Assembly (NCBI GenBank): GCA_035573675.1
Contig: DATMAB010000007.1
Coordinates: 1 to 64,000 of the forward strand
From: Terriglobales bacterium
GTDB lineage: Bacteria; Acidobacteriota; Terriglobia; Terriglobales; Acidobacteriaceae
DNA: 64,000 bases
Direction of reading: 5' to 3'
The notes beneath the pieces were generated by a model. That model was not told the DNA's origin. It did no database searches and saw nothing but the letters and a program-made list of their open reading frames with translations. The position numbers and the translations under genes are program-made. Positions 14,781-22,922 of the stretch are shown here, one piece after another (within the stretch, counting starts at the first letter, position 1; every line of letters begins with the position of its first letter).

Positions 14781-17700
14781 TCAGAACACCGCCTTGAGGG
14801 CGAACTGCACCTGCCGCGGCGAGTAGGAACGAACCGGCCGCAGGAAGCTGGAAAGCCGCTGGTAGAAGGCGGGGAAGATGGCGCCGCCGGCCGTGGTGGT
14901 GAGCGGGACGAAATTGGCTGCGGTATCGGCGAAGCCGTCGTCGCCGATATCGACCCGCCGGTTGTTGCGGTTGAACAGGTTGAAGGCCTCGACCATCAGG
15001 TCGAGCTTCACCCGCCGGGTGGCGAACAGGCGCCGCGCCAGGCGCACGTCCATGGTGGCGTAGTCGGGCCCGGTGAAAGCGTTGCGCCGGAAACCCGGCA
15101 GGCGGTCGTTCTCCAGATTGTTGTCGCCGTTGGCGTCGCCCGCGATGCGCGCGTTCACCGGGCGCCCGCTGCCGCGTGTGAACACGCCGGAGACACGCCA
15201 GTCGTTGAACGCCGCCCGCAGCCCGGGCTGGTCCGCGCCGAAGAACTTGAATTCGTAGATCCAGGAGACGGCCAGCCGGTGCCGCTGGTCGGTGACGCTG
15301 CGGCCACGCTCCAGCCGGGTGGCGAAGGAGTTCTGCACCGTGGCCGGGCCTGCGACCAGCCCGTCCTGGTTGTCGTCGATGGCCTGGCCGAAGGTGTAGG
15401 CCACGCGGAAGTAGAAGCCGTCGGTCATGCGCCGCCGCGCCGACAGCGTCAGCCCGTGGTAGACGCTGGAGGCCGCGCTCTCGAAAACGTTGATGGCTTC
15501 CACCCCGGCCAGCGGCCGCACCGGCTCGTTGATGCAGGGCGGAAACGGACAGGTGAGCGAAGGCGCAAGCTGCCAGGTGGAGAACGAATCCACGCTGAAG
15601 AAGTCGCCGGTGAAGTTCGTTCCTTCGAAGACGGGATAGGTGAGCTCGACCGGCTCGGGCAGGTTGACGTCGCGCGCCCGGATGAGATGCTGCCCGTGCA
15701 CGTACAGATAGGCGGCGCCGATCGCGAACCGCCGCGCCACCTCGCGTTCCACCGTCAGGCTGGCCTGCTGCACGAACGGCGTCTGGAAGTCGGGCGCGAA
15801 GGAGGAGATCTCCGTCGTCAGGCGCGAGGTTACCGAGGCCGGCGCCGCGCAGGTGAGCGCGCGCACGCCGCACTCCACCAGCGGATTCGGATACGCGGGA
15901 AAGATCTGGCGGTCGAAGAAGTCGGCGTTGTCCAGCAGCAGATGGGAATTGTTCAGGCCGTTGTCGGTCTCGATGGCCGAGTTGTAGATCTGCGGAATGC
16001 GCGTGTAGAAGATGCCGTAGCCGCCGCGGATCACCCACGGCCGCCCTTCGCCGAACGAAAGGGCGAACCCCACGCGCGGCGCCACATTGTTGGTGTCCGT
16101 CGGCGCCTTGCCCGAATCCGGCCACAGCGGATTCGAGACCAGGCGGTCGCTGCGGAAGGTCTGCAGGTCCCAGCGCACTCCCAGGGTGAGTGCCAGGCGG
16201 TCGGAGACGCGGATGGTGTCCTGCGCGAACAGCGCGTACTCGCGCGTATCCGGATGCGAAACCGCGCTGCCGAAGTTCTGCGAATAGAAGCGCGGAACTT
16301 CGTGGGCGAAAGCGCGCAGCGGCGTCAACTGCAGGCCGAAGGTCTGCGGCGCGAAGGTGAAGGGATTCACGCGGATGCTGCGAAAGGTGTACTGCCCTCC
16401 GAACAGCAAGGGGAAGATGTTGGTGATCTCGACGTTGGAGAAGTCGCCGCCGAACTTGAAGGAGTGCCGACGGCCGTCCAGGCTCACGGTCTCGGCGATG
16501 TGTACGCGGTTCTCATCCGTGCGCCGCGGCAGGATGACCGAGCGCCCGAAGCCTTCGAGCACGTCGTCGATCACCGTGCGCGGCTCATCGGAGTTGGCCA
16601 GCGACCGTTCATTGTCCCAGGAGGCCTGCACCCGCAGGTGGCTGGTGGCGCGGAAGCTGAGCGCGCTGGTGAGCGAGAGCGCCGCGCTCAGCGTTTCGAC
16701 TCTTTCCTCGCCGTTCGAGCTGAGCGCGAAGTTGCGCGCCGGGCTGGAGGGATCGAAGAAGACGTTGTTGTCGCCGTAGTAGCGCGAGGCGCTCAGCCGC
16801 CCCGAAAGGTAATGCTGCGGCGAAAGCGACACGTCCACTTTGGCGAAAGCGGCATGGCCGATGAGCGACGACTCGAACTCGCCGCCCAGCGCCGAGAGCT
16901 GGTCGGCGGCGGCGAACACCAGCGCCTGGTCATTGAACTCGAAGTCGTCCGCCGTGGGCGCCACTTCCGTCGAGCCGTCGGCGAACAGCACCACGTTGGG
17001 CACCCGGAAGACGTGCTGGTCGAAGCCCACGAAATAGAAGACCTGGTTCTTGATCAGCCGCCCGCCCAGCGTCCCGCCCACCTGATGGCGCCGGTCGGAG
17101 GGCTTCGCAGGCAGGCCCGGCGGCCGGGCCGCGAACTCGCTGTCCCGCAGGAAATAGAACAGGCTGCCGTGCGTCTGGTTCGAGCCCGAGCGCGTCACTA
17201 CATTGATGACCGCACCGCCCGCGCGTCCCAGGTCCGCCCCGTAGGTATTTGAGGAAACGCGGAATTCTTGCACCACTTCGTTGCTGAACTGGTAGGGAGC
17301 GCGGTAGCGCCCGCGCGCCTGCGCGAAGAAGGCGTTGTTGTTGTCCGCGCCGTCCACCAGGAACGACGACTGGAAGCCACGCACTCCGCCGAACGCCAGG
17401 TCGCCATTCGTGGCCGAGGTGAGGCCGCGCGGATCCTGGATTGCGCCGGGCGTCAGCAGGGCAAGATCGGTGTAGCGGCGCCCGTCGAGCGGCAATTCCT
17501 CGATGGCCCGCTTGTCGATCACGGCGGAGACGCCCTGCGGTCGCGTCTCGACCAGCGGCGCATCCCCTTCGACCGTGACCACCGGCTCCGGCCCGGCCAC
17601 TGCCAGCCGGAACTCCAGCTCCAGCACCCCGCCCACCTCCACATGCAATCCGGTGCGTCGCTCGCCGCGCATGCCATCCGCGCTCACGTGGACCTCGTAT

Positions 17701-17996
17701 TCATTGGGCAGCAGCAGCTGCACCCAGAACTCCCCCTGCGCGTCGGTCCGCGTCGTGCGCGCCACCGCCGTGTGGGTGTTGATGGCCGTGACCTTGGCTC
17801 CGGCGATCCGCGCTCCGGCCGCGTCCAGTACCGTCCCCCGGATGGCGCCGGTCGCCGCGTCCTGCGCGCGCGCAGGAAGGACGGGGATGGTGAATGCCAG
17901 CATGACGACCATCTGCAAGCAGAGTCTTGGTGCGCCTGATGAGCCCGGGTTCCTGTAGCGAGTCCTGTGGTCCTGCCCCTCGAACGCGCGCATCAT
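14781..17996 (-). CDS. Oar-like TonB-dependent receptor
   Basis: Encodes 1071 residues. After a signal peptide ending PARAQ (about 45), a carboxypeptidase-regulatory-like domain (about 48-125, GAIRGTVLDAAGARIAGAKV) precedes a plug domain (about 135-240, with LVDGADNNNAF) and a large outer-membrane beta-barrel ending in a C-terminal phenylalanine. This is the architecture expanded greatly in Acidobacteriota, used for uptake of large substrates or as an outer-membrane adhesin. The ligand is unknown. No adjacent sigma regulator or transporter was found. The gene is separated from rpsU by 119 bp and from the carbonic anhydrase gene by a repeat-rich 644 bp. Confidence 0.92.
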   Translation of the reverse strand: MMRAFEGQDHRTRYRNPGSSGAPRLCLQMVVMLAFTIPVLPARAQDAATGAIRGTVLDAAGARIAGAKVTAINTHTAVARTTRTDAQGEFWVQLLLPNEYEVHVSADGMRGERRTGLHVEVGGVLELEFRLAVAGPEPVVTVEGDAPLVETRPQGVSAVIDKRAIEELPLDGRRYTDLALLTPGAIQDPRGLTSATNGDLAFGGVRGFQSSFLVDGADNNNAFFAQARGRYRAPYQFSNEVVQEFRVSSNTYGADLGRAGGAVINVVTRSGSNQTHGSLFYFLRDSEFAARPPGLPAKPSDRRHQVGGTLGGRLIKNQVFYFVGFDQHVFRVPNVVLFADGSTEVAPTADDFEFNDQALVFAAADQLSALGGEFESSLIGHAAFAKVDVSLSPQHYLSGRLSASRYYGDNNVFFDPSSPARNFALSSNGEERVETLSAALSLTSALSFRATSHLRVQASWDNERSLANSDEPRTVIDDVLEGFGRSVILPRRTDENRVHIAETVSLDGRRHSFKFGGDFSNVEITNIFPLLFGGQYTFRSIRVNPFTFAPQTFGLQLTPLRAFAHEVPRFYSQNFGSAVSHPDTREYALFAQDTIRVSDRLALTLGVRWDLQTFRSDRLVSNPLWPDSGKAPTDTNNVAPRVGFALSFGEGRPWVIRGGYGIFYTRIPQIYNSAIETDNGLNNSHLLLDNADFFDRQIFPAYPNPLVECGVRALTCAAPASVTSRLTTEISSFAPDFQTPFVQQASLTVEREVARRFAIGAAYLYVHGQHLIRARDVNLPEPVELTYPVFEGTNFTGDFFSVDSFSTWQLAPSLTCPFPPCINEPVRPLAGVEAINVFESAASSVYHGLTLSARRRMTDGFYFRVAYTFGQAIDDNQDGLVAGPATVQNSFATRLERGRSVTDQRHRLAVSWIYEFKFFGADQPGLRAAFNDWRVSGVFTRGSGRPVNARIAGDANGDNNLENDRLPGFRRNAFTGPDYATMDVRLARRLFATRRVKLDLMVEAFNLFNRNNRRVDIGDDGFADTAANFVPLTTTAGGAIFPAFYQRLSSFLRPVRSYSPRQVQFALKAVF

Positions 17997-18640
17997 TCCT
18001 CGCGAACAGGCGGCTTATAGCACGCAATCTGCAAAGACGAGCGCCGGGGCCAGGTTTTGTTCCGGAATCGGAACATGAGACGGGGAGCCCGCTAACTCCA
18101 TAAGAAATCAACAAGTTACGGGCGGTGAGAGGTGGGTCGGGTCGGCGCGCTGAACGGCCGCAGCAAGAAAAAAAGGCAGCGGCGGAGGCCGGTTCGTATC
18201 AGGGCACGCCTTCAATCGTGCCGGCGTGGGCGGTTGAGGCGCCTGGCTTTAGCCCCTGCGACGATGCGGCGTTGCCGGGACCCAAGTCGCGAAGCGACGG
18301 CAGCTTGACAGCCCAGCCTTCAACCTGCCCTGAGGGCATAGCCCTAGGGGTAAGTGCTGGGTGGCTATACAAGCAGCACGCTTTTTCGGCGCGTACGTGG
18401 GGAAGACAACCTTGGGTTGCCCCACCCTTGTCGCTCCCGCTTTTGGAGCGCCAGGGTGGACGGACGGCTTCCTCACATTGTTTCTCCCCTCTCCCGCGTG
18501 CTACTTTCTAGCGTTTTCGCACGGTCTTTCGGAGGGGCACGACTCAGTAGGTCGGGCCTTAGGCCCGACTCGCGTGAGCGAACGTGCCGTTTCACTGGCC
18601 AAAGAACCCCGGGACTTCAGCCCCTGAGGAAACAAGCGGC
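17997..18640. other. Repeat-rich intergenic region
   Basis: No convincing gene is seen. It holds a TTCGTATCAGGGCACG...CGTGCCG repeat (about 18192-18223), a GGCTTTAGCCCCTG word (about 18245), and a palindrome unit related to the 25-27 kb island: GTCGCGAAGCGAC...AGCCCAGC then, after about 32 foreign bases, TAAGTGCTGGG (18281-18361). Confidence 0.7.
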
Positions 18641-19159
18641 ATGCTTCGCCCCTACAAAGGAACCTCACCCCGGATCGCTGACTCCTGCTACGTGGATGAC
18701 TCCGCGCAGCTCATCGGCGATGTCACCCTGGGCCCGCACGCCAGCGTCTGGATGAACGCCGTGTTGCGCGGCGATGTGCATTCCATCCGCGTAGGCGCGA
18801 ACTCCAACATCCAGGACTGCTCCGTGCTCCACGGCATGAAGGACAAGTTCCCCGTCGAGGTGGGCGAGTGGGTGACCGTCGGCCACTCGGTGACCCTGCA
18901 CGGCTGCGCCATCGAAGACCGCTGCCTCATCGGCATGGGCGCCGTGATTCTGAACGGCGCGCGCGTGGGCACGGGCTCCATCATTGCTGCCGGAACCGTC
19001 ATCCCGGAAGGAACCGTGATCGAGCCCGGCTCGCTGTGGATGGGCGTCCCGGGAAAATTCCGCAAGAAACTGGGCGACGCCGACCAGGAAACCATCCTGC
19101 GCTACGCCCAGAACTACCTCGATTACAAGAACCAGTATCTCAAGGAACGCAGGAAGTAG
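18641..19159 (+). CDS. Gamma-class carbonic anhydrase-like hexapeptide protein
   Basis: Encodes 172 residues with the left-handed beta-helix hexapeptide pattern (VDDSAQLIGDVTLGPHASVW). Candidate zinc histidines are in HSIRVG, VLHGMKD and VGHSVTLHG; arginine and glutamine residues around NIQDCSVLH match the gamma carbonic anhydrase family (YrdA/PaaY/CaiE group). Members hydrate CO2 or have unknown acyl-CoA-related roles. Start at 18641 with GAGGAAA upstream. It precedes hisS by 16 bases and may be cotranscribed. Confidence 0.85.
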   Translation: MLRPYKGTSPRIADSCYVDDSAQLIGDVTLGPHASVWMNAVLRGDVHSIRVGANSNIQDCSVLHGMKDKFPVEVGEWVTVGHSVTLHGCAIEDRCLIGMGAVILNGARVGTGSIIAAGTVIPEGTVIEPGSLWMGVPGKFRKKLGDADQETILRYAQNYLDYKNQYLKERRK

Positions 19160-19175
19160 CGGAAAGCAAAGTCAA

Positions 19176-20498
19176 ATGGCGGAAAGCGGAGAGCGGAAAG
19201 CGGAGGGCCGGGCGATTCGAGCCGTCCGTGGAATGCGCGACCTCTTGCCGCCGGAGACGGCGGTGTGGAACTTCGTCGAGGCCGCCGCCCGCGACGTCTT
19301 CCGCGTCTACGGCTTCCACGAGATCCGCACCCCGGTCATCGAGGACTTGGCGCTCTTCCAGCGCTCCGTCGGCGAAGAAACCGACATCGTCGCCAAGGAA
19401 ATGTTCGCCTGGGAAGACCGCGCCCGCGCGGAAAGCGAAAAAGGCCAGACGCTCGCCCTGCGCCCGGAAAACACCGCCGGCGTGGTGCGCGCCTACATCG
19501 AGCACAAGCTGTGGGAACGGCCCGGCCTGCAGCGCCTCTTCTATATGGGGCCGCAATTCCGCCGGGAGCGCCCGCAGAAAGGCCGCTACCGGCAGTTCTA
19601 CCAGATCGGCGCCGAAGTCATCGGCCCGCCCAGCGCGGGCAGCGAATCGCCCGCCGTGGACGCCGAAGTGCTCGAGATGCTGGCCACGCTGCTCGACCGC
19701 GTGGGCCTCTCCGGATGGACGCTGCATCTGAACTCGGTGGGCTGCGCGCACGACCGCCCCAAATTCAACGCCGCCCTGCGCAAGGCGCTTGCCGGTGTCG
19801 TGGGGAACATGTGCGCCGACTGCCGCCGCCGCGCGGAAACCAATCCGCTGCGCGTCTTCGACTGCAAGGTGCCCGCCGACCAGCCCATCATCGCGAAGCT
19901 CCCCCGCATGCTGGAGTTCCTCGACGACGCCTGCCGCGCCCACTTCGCCGAAGTGCAAGCGATCTTGCGCGCCGTCGAAGTCCTCTTCGTCATCAACGAC
20001 CGGATGGTACGAGGCCTGGATTACTATAGCCGGACGGCTTTCGAATTCACGCATGGAGCGCTGGGGGCGCAGAATGCGGTGCTGGGCGGCGGGCGGTACG
20101 ACGGGCTCTCGGAAGCGCTGGGCGGGCCGCGAGCGCCGGGGATCGGGTTCGCCATCGGCGAAGACCGCATGGTGATGGCGCTGGGGGAAGCGGCGGCGGC
20201 CGTGCAGCCGGCGCTCGAAGCTTACGTGGCGCCGCTGGGCGCGGGCATGAACCGCGAGGCGGCGCGGCTGGCGCGCGAATTGCGCCGGCACGACATCGTC
20301 GTCGAGACCGGCGACGAAGGCTTCCGGCTCAAGAAGTCACTGGAGACGGCGAGCAAGCTGGGCGCGCGCTGCGTGGTGATCGTGGGCGAGAACGAAGTGA
20401 AGGCAGGCGCATTCGCGGTGAAGAATCTCGCCACGGGCGAGCAAGTGAGCGTGCCGCGGGAGGAACTGGCGAAGAAGATACAGGCGCTGAGGGGATAA
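19176..20498 (+). CDS. hisS: Histidyl-tRNA synthetase
   Basis: Encodes 440 residues. Class II motifs are clear: RGMRDLLPPE near the N-terminus, LRPENTAGVVRAYIEHKLW (motif 2 entry), RRERPQKGRYRQFYQIGAEVIG, the HisA motif RGLDYYSRTAFEF, motif 3 GIGFAIGEDRMVMAL and a C-terminal anticodon-binding domain. The first dozen residues (AESGERKAEGRA) are encoded by AGCGGAAAG-type repeat sequence, so the functional N-terminus may effectively begin at IRAVRGMRDL. No better start codon is available. Confidence 0.95.
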   Translation: MAESGERKAEGRAIRAVRGMRDLLPPETAVWNFVEAAARDVFRVYGFHEIRTPVIEDLALFQRSVGEETDIVAKEMFAWEDRARAESEKGQTLALRPENTAGVVRAYIEHKLWERPGLQRLFYMGPQFRRERPQKGRYRQFYQIGAEVIGPPSAGSESPAVDAEVLEMLATLLDRVGLSGWTLHLNSVGCAHDRPKFNAALRKALAGVVGNMCADCRRRAETNPLRVFDCKVPADQPIIAKLPRMLEFLDDACRAHFAEVQAILRAVEVLFVINDRMVRGLDYYSRTAFEFTHGALGAQNAVLGGGRYDGLSEALGGPRAPGIGFAIGEDRMVMALGEAAAAVQPALEAYVAPLGAGMNREAARLARELRRHDIVVETGDEGFRLKKSLETASKLGARCVVIVGENEVKAGAFAVKNLATGEQVSVPREELAKKIQALRG

Positions 20499-20585
20499 GA
20501 AGCGATAAGCGATAAGCCGTAAGCGGTGAGCGGTAAGCGGTAAGCAATAAGCGATCAGCGGAAAGCGGAAAGCGGAGGGCGCGCA
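20499..20585. repeat. Short-word array AGCGG(T/A)A
   Basis: Tandem words such as GCGGTAAGCGGTAAGC and AGCGGAAAGCGGAAAGCGG fill the gap between hisS and the small membrane protein gene; related words also lie just before hisS (19158-19207). Confidence 0.8.
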
Positions 20586-20741
20586 ATGTCAGCCGGTCGG
20601 GAAACGGTGAAGGCGGGCATCAGCTTCGGGACGGCGCTGGCCATGATCCTGTCCTGGAGCCGGAACGGGTCGATCCTGTGGGCCATGGTGCACGGCGTCT
20701 GCTCGTGGTTCTATGTGATCTGGTTCGCGCTCACGAGATAA
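20586..20741 (+). CDS. Small conserved membrane protein, 51 residues
   Basis: An ATG at 20586 preceded by GGAGGG opens a 51-codon frame ending in TAA at 20741. The product begins MSAGRETVKAGISFGTALAM and has two hydrophobic segments (about 11-24 and 31-48) ending in a Trp-Phe-Tyr-rich stretch. I recognise this pattern from unnamed small membrane proteins in several bacterial phyla, where the GRETVKAGISFGTALA opening is conserved. Function unknown. It follows hisS by 87 bp. Confidence 0.65.
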   Translation: MSAGRETVKAGISFGTALAMILSWSRNGSILWAMVHGVCSWFYVIWFALTR

Positions 20742-20881
20742 CAGCAGTGGTCGGTGGCTAGCGGCTAGTGGCCAGAAGACTTTTCAGCTGCAGGGTATTT
20801 CAAGGCCTGACGGAAGGCTGCTCGCGTTCACCGTCTTTCTCATAACGGTTTGCTGATTGCTGAGTGCCGAGAGCTGGCTTT

Positions 20882-22774
20882 CTAGGGCTGCACTTCGAAA
20901 ATCTGGGTCAGCTTGGTCTTGAAGAACGGTAGCCAGACTTCGAGCGTGAGGTCGCCGGGGCGCTGGGGAATGTACTCGAAATCATACGTTTCGCCAACGG
21001 TGATGTTCTGCTGGGCCGTGCGCACGACGGCCTGCGCCGCTGGCAGTTCCGCGCCATCCTTGCCCACCGCGCGCCAACTGACGGCCTGGCCGTCCGAGCG
21101 CAAGGAGATGACCGCGTCCGCGTCATTGGTCGCGATGTTGATGAAGCGGAAGCGGTAGCGCGTGCCAATCTTGAGCGCGAGGGCTCCCGGCTGCGGGCTG
21201 CCGTTGAGCAGGAGCGGATAGACCGACTCATCGGGGCCGGCACGGGCGATGATGAAAACCTGGTCGGTCTCCGGATCGAATTTCTGGCCCGGCTCCAGCA
21301 CGATCAGCGGTCCGTACAAACCACCGGTGAGCTGCAGCACGTCGTGCCAATGGGTGTGGTAGATGTAGGTTCCCGCGCGCGGCGGCGTGAAGCGGGCGAC
21401 GAAACTGCCGCCGGGCGCGATGGGCGGGGTGATCTGGCGCGAGCCGCCCCATCCCGGCACGCCGTCGTAATAGCTTTCCAGCTCCATGCCGTGCCAGTGC
21501 ACGGCGGTGGGATCGACCAGGCGATTGACCACGGTGATTTCGACCGGCTGGCCGCGCGTCAGCACCAGCGGGGCGCCGGGAACGGGCGGCGGGCCGGGCG
21601 TCTCCGTATCCTGCTCCTCGAGCTTGTAGCCATACCCTACGGGCAAGATGCCGGACGCGGGCCGCGGCTCGATCAGCAGGCGCAGCTTGCGGACAGCCTT
21701 ATCGGAGGTCGCGGCGGCGGCGTCCAGCCCAGAATCCGGCAACACATCGATTCCGAGCACCAAGCCGCCCATGCCGGCAGCCTTTTTCGCATGTGAGGCC
21801 AGCGGGGGTTTCGAGCCATCCAGGGGATGGGAGTTGAGATCGAGCTCGTCGGACATGTGCCCGGTCATGTGGCAATGGAAGACCCAGCGACCGGTACGGT
21901 CAGGGGACCAATCGAGCGACATGGTGGAGCCAGGAGGCATGTGCTGTGTGACTGCAAGCGGCCGTTCACGATCAGGGAACAGGCGGTCACGGTCCGCATC
22001 ACCGAGGCTGTTCACCCGGTAGAAGAATCCGTGCAGATGCATGGCGTGGTCGGAGGGGGTGGCATTGATGACCCGCCAACGAACGGTTTCTCCCTGGCGA
22101 TACGTCAGACGCTCCGAGTGAGGCCAGGATCTTCCGTTGATGCCCATCACTTCGCGGAACGGGCCTTTCGACAGCCCTGTCATCCAGAGATTGATGACGA
22201 AGACGCGGTCGTCGGCCGTTGTTCCCGGCGGGTCGACGATCAAGGCCCCGGTCAGTAGCGCCTCCTTGCCGAACTGTGGCATCTCGTTGTCAATTGGCGT
22301 GAGCAGCGTGATAGCGGCGAGCTGGGCGCTGGTCTGCGGCGTGCTGCGGGCTTCGTAGAAGTACGTGCCAGGTTCGCCGGCGGGGAAGCGGACTTCACGC
22401 ATGGCGCCAGGCGGGACTTCGAGGGGCGGCGCCGAGCCCGGACGCTGGTGCAGGCCAAAGACGAACATCGCCACCGGCAGGCGATTGCGGACCGTGGCGT
22501 GCACCACCGTGCCCTGGGGCACGCGGAGGAGCGGTCCGGGGATCTGCGCGGCGTTGCCTTCCTCCGCAAACGAATAGACCGCAAGGTGCGGCCCGCCTTC
22601 CTGCTGCGGAAACCACAGCGCCTCGACGATCTCCAGGCGCAAGGTCAATTCACCATTGCGTAGCGTGCCGGCGGGAACGCGGTTGTCATTGGCGCGCGCT
22701 GCCGGTGTTTGCGCGGCGACCGTGGAAGAGAGAGAGAGCAGACAAGCCAGCAGAAGCGAGTAGAGTCGCGACAA
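20882..22774 (-). CDS. Multicopper oxidase with permuted motif order
   Basis: Encodes 630 residues with a signal peptide (1-21). Cupredoxin copper ligands are all visible but in unusual order. The set normally found near the C-terminus comes first: HAMHLHG (243-249) and HCHMTGH with an axial Leu (300-311). The set normally in the first domain comes last: HWHG (426-429) and HTHWH (473-477). Between them is a 115-residue linker. The trinuclear site could still form between the central two cupredoxin domains. It may oxidise phenolics or metal ions in the periplasm. The terminal motif HPLHLHG-HCH order differs from CotA/CueO, so substrate cannot be inferred. It is divergent from aspS. Confidence 0.85.
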   Translation of the reverse strand: MSRLYSLLLACLLSLSSTVAAQTPAARANDNRVPAGTLRNGELTLRLEIVEALWFPQQEGGPHLAVYSFAEEGNAAQIPGPLLRVPQGTVVHATVRNRLPVAMFVFGLHQRPGSAPPLEVPPGAMREVRFPAGEPGTYFYEARSTPQTSAQLAAITLLTPIDNEMPQFGKEALLTGALIVDPPGTTADDRVFVINLWMTGLSKGPFREVMGINGRSWPHSERLTYRQGETVRWRVINATPSDHAMHLHGFFYRVNSLGDADRDRLFPDRERPLAVTQHMPPGSTMSLDWSPDRTGRWVFHCHMTGHMSDELDLNSHPLDGSKPPLASHAKKAAGMGGLVLGIDVLPDSGLDAAAATSDKAVRKLRLLIEPRPASGILPVGYGYKLEEQDTETPGPPPVPGAPLVLTRGQPVEITVVNRLVDPTAVHWHGMELESYYDGVPGWGGSRQITPPIAPGGSFVARFTPPRAGTYIYHTHWHDVLQLTGGLYGPLIVLEPGQKFDPETDQVFIIARAGPDESVYPLLLNGSPQPGALALKIGTRYRFRFINIATNDADAVISLRSDGQAVSWRAVGKDGAELPAAQAVVRTAQQNITVGETYDFEYIPQRPGDLTLEVWLPFFKTKLTQIFEVQP

Positions 22775-22870
22775 GGTATCCCCGAGCAGCGTTGTTCCGA
22801 ATCGAATGGCCGCAGCATAGCGAGGAACGCAGAGCGGGTCAATCGGGCCGGCGAGACGGCGGCGCTACTC

Positions 22871-22876
22871 TATAAT
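22871..22876 (+). promoter_or_regulatory. -10 element of aspS
   Basis: A perfect TATAAT. Transcription from it would begin near 22883, so the in-frame ATG at 22875 could not be the aspS start, which supports the TTG at 22923. No good -35 is seen. Confidence 0.5.
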
Positions 22877-22922
22877 GGGCGATTCCGCAGAGGCGGAAAT
22901 CTTCGCATTCAAGGGCCATTAC

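Noticed and set aside
14694-17252. Plus-strand frame of 852 codons opposite the TonB-dependent receptor
   Set aside because: Arg/Gly/Val/Ala-rich shadow without recognisable motifs.
22875-22922. ATG start for aspS at 22875
   Set aside because: It overlaps a TATAAT box and adds 16 residues not matching AspRS N-termini; the TTG at 22923 fits better.
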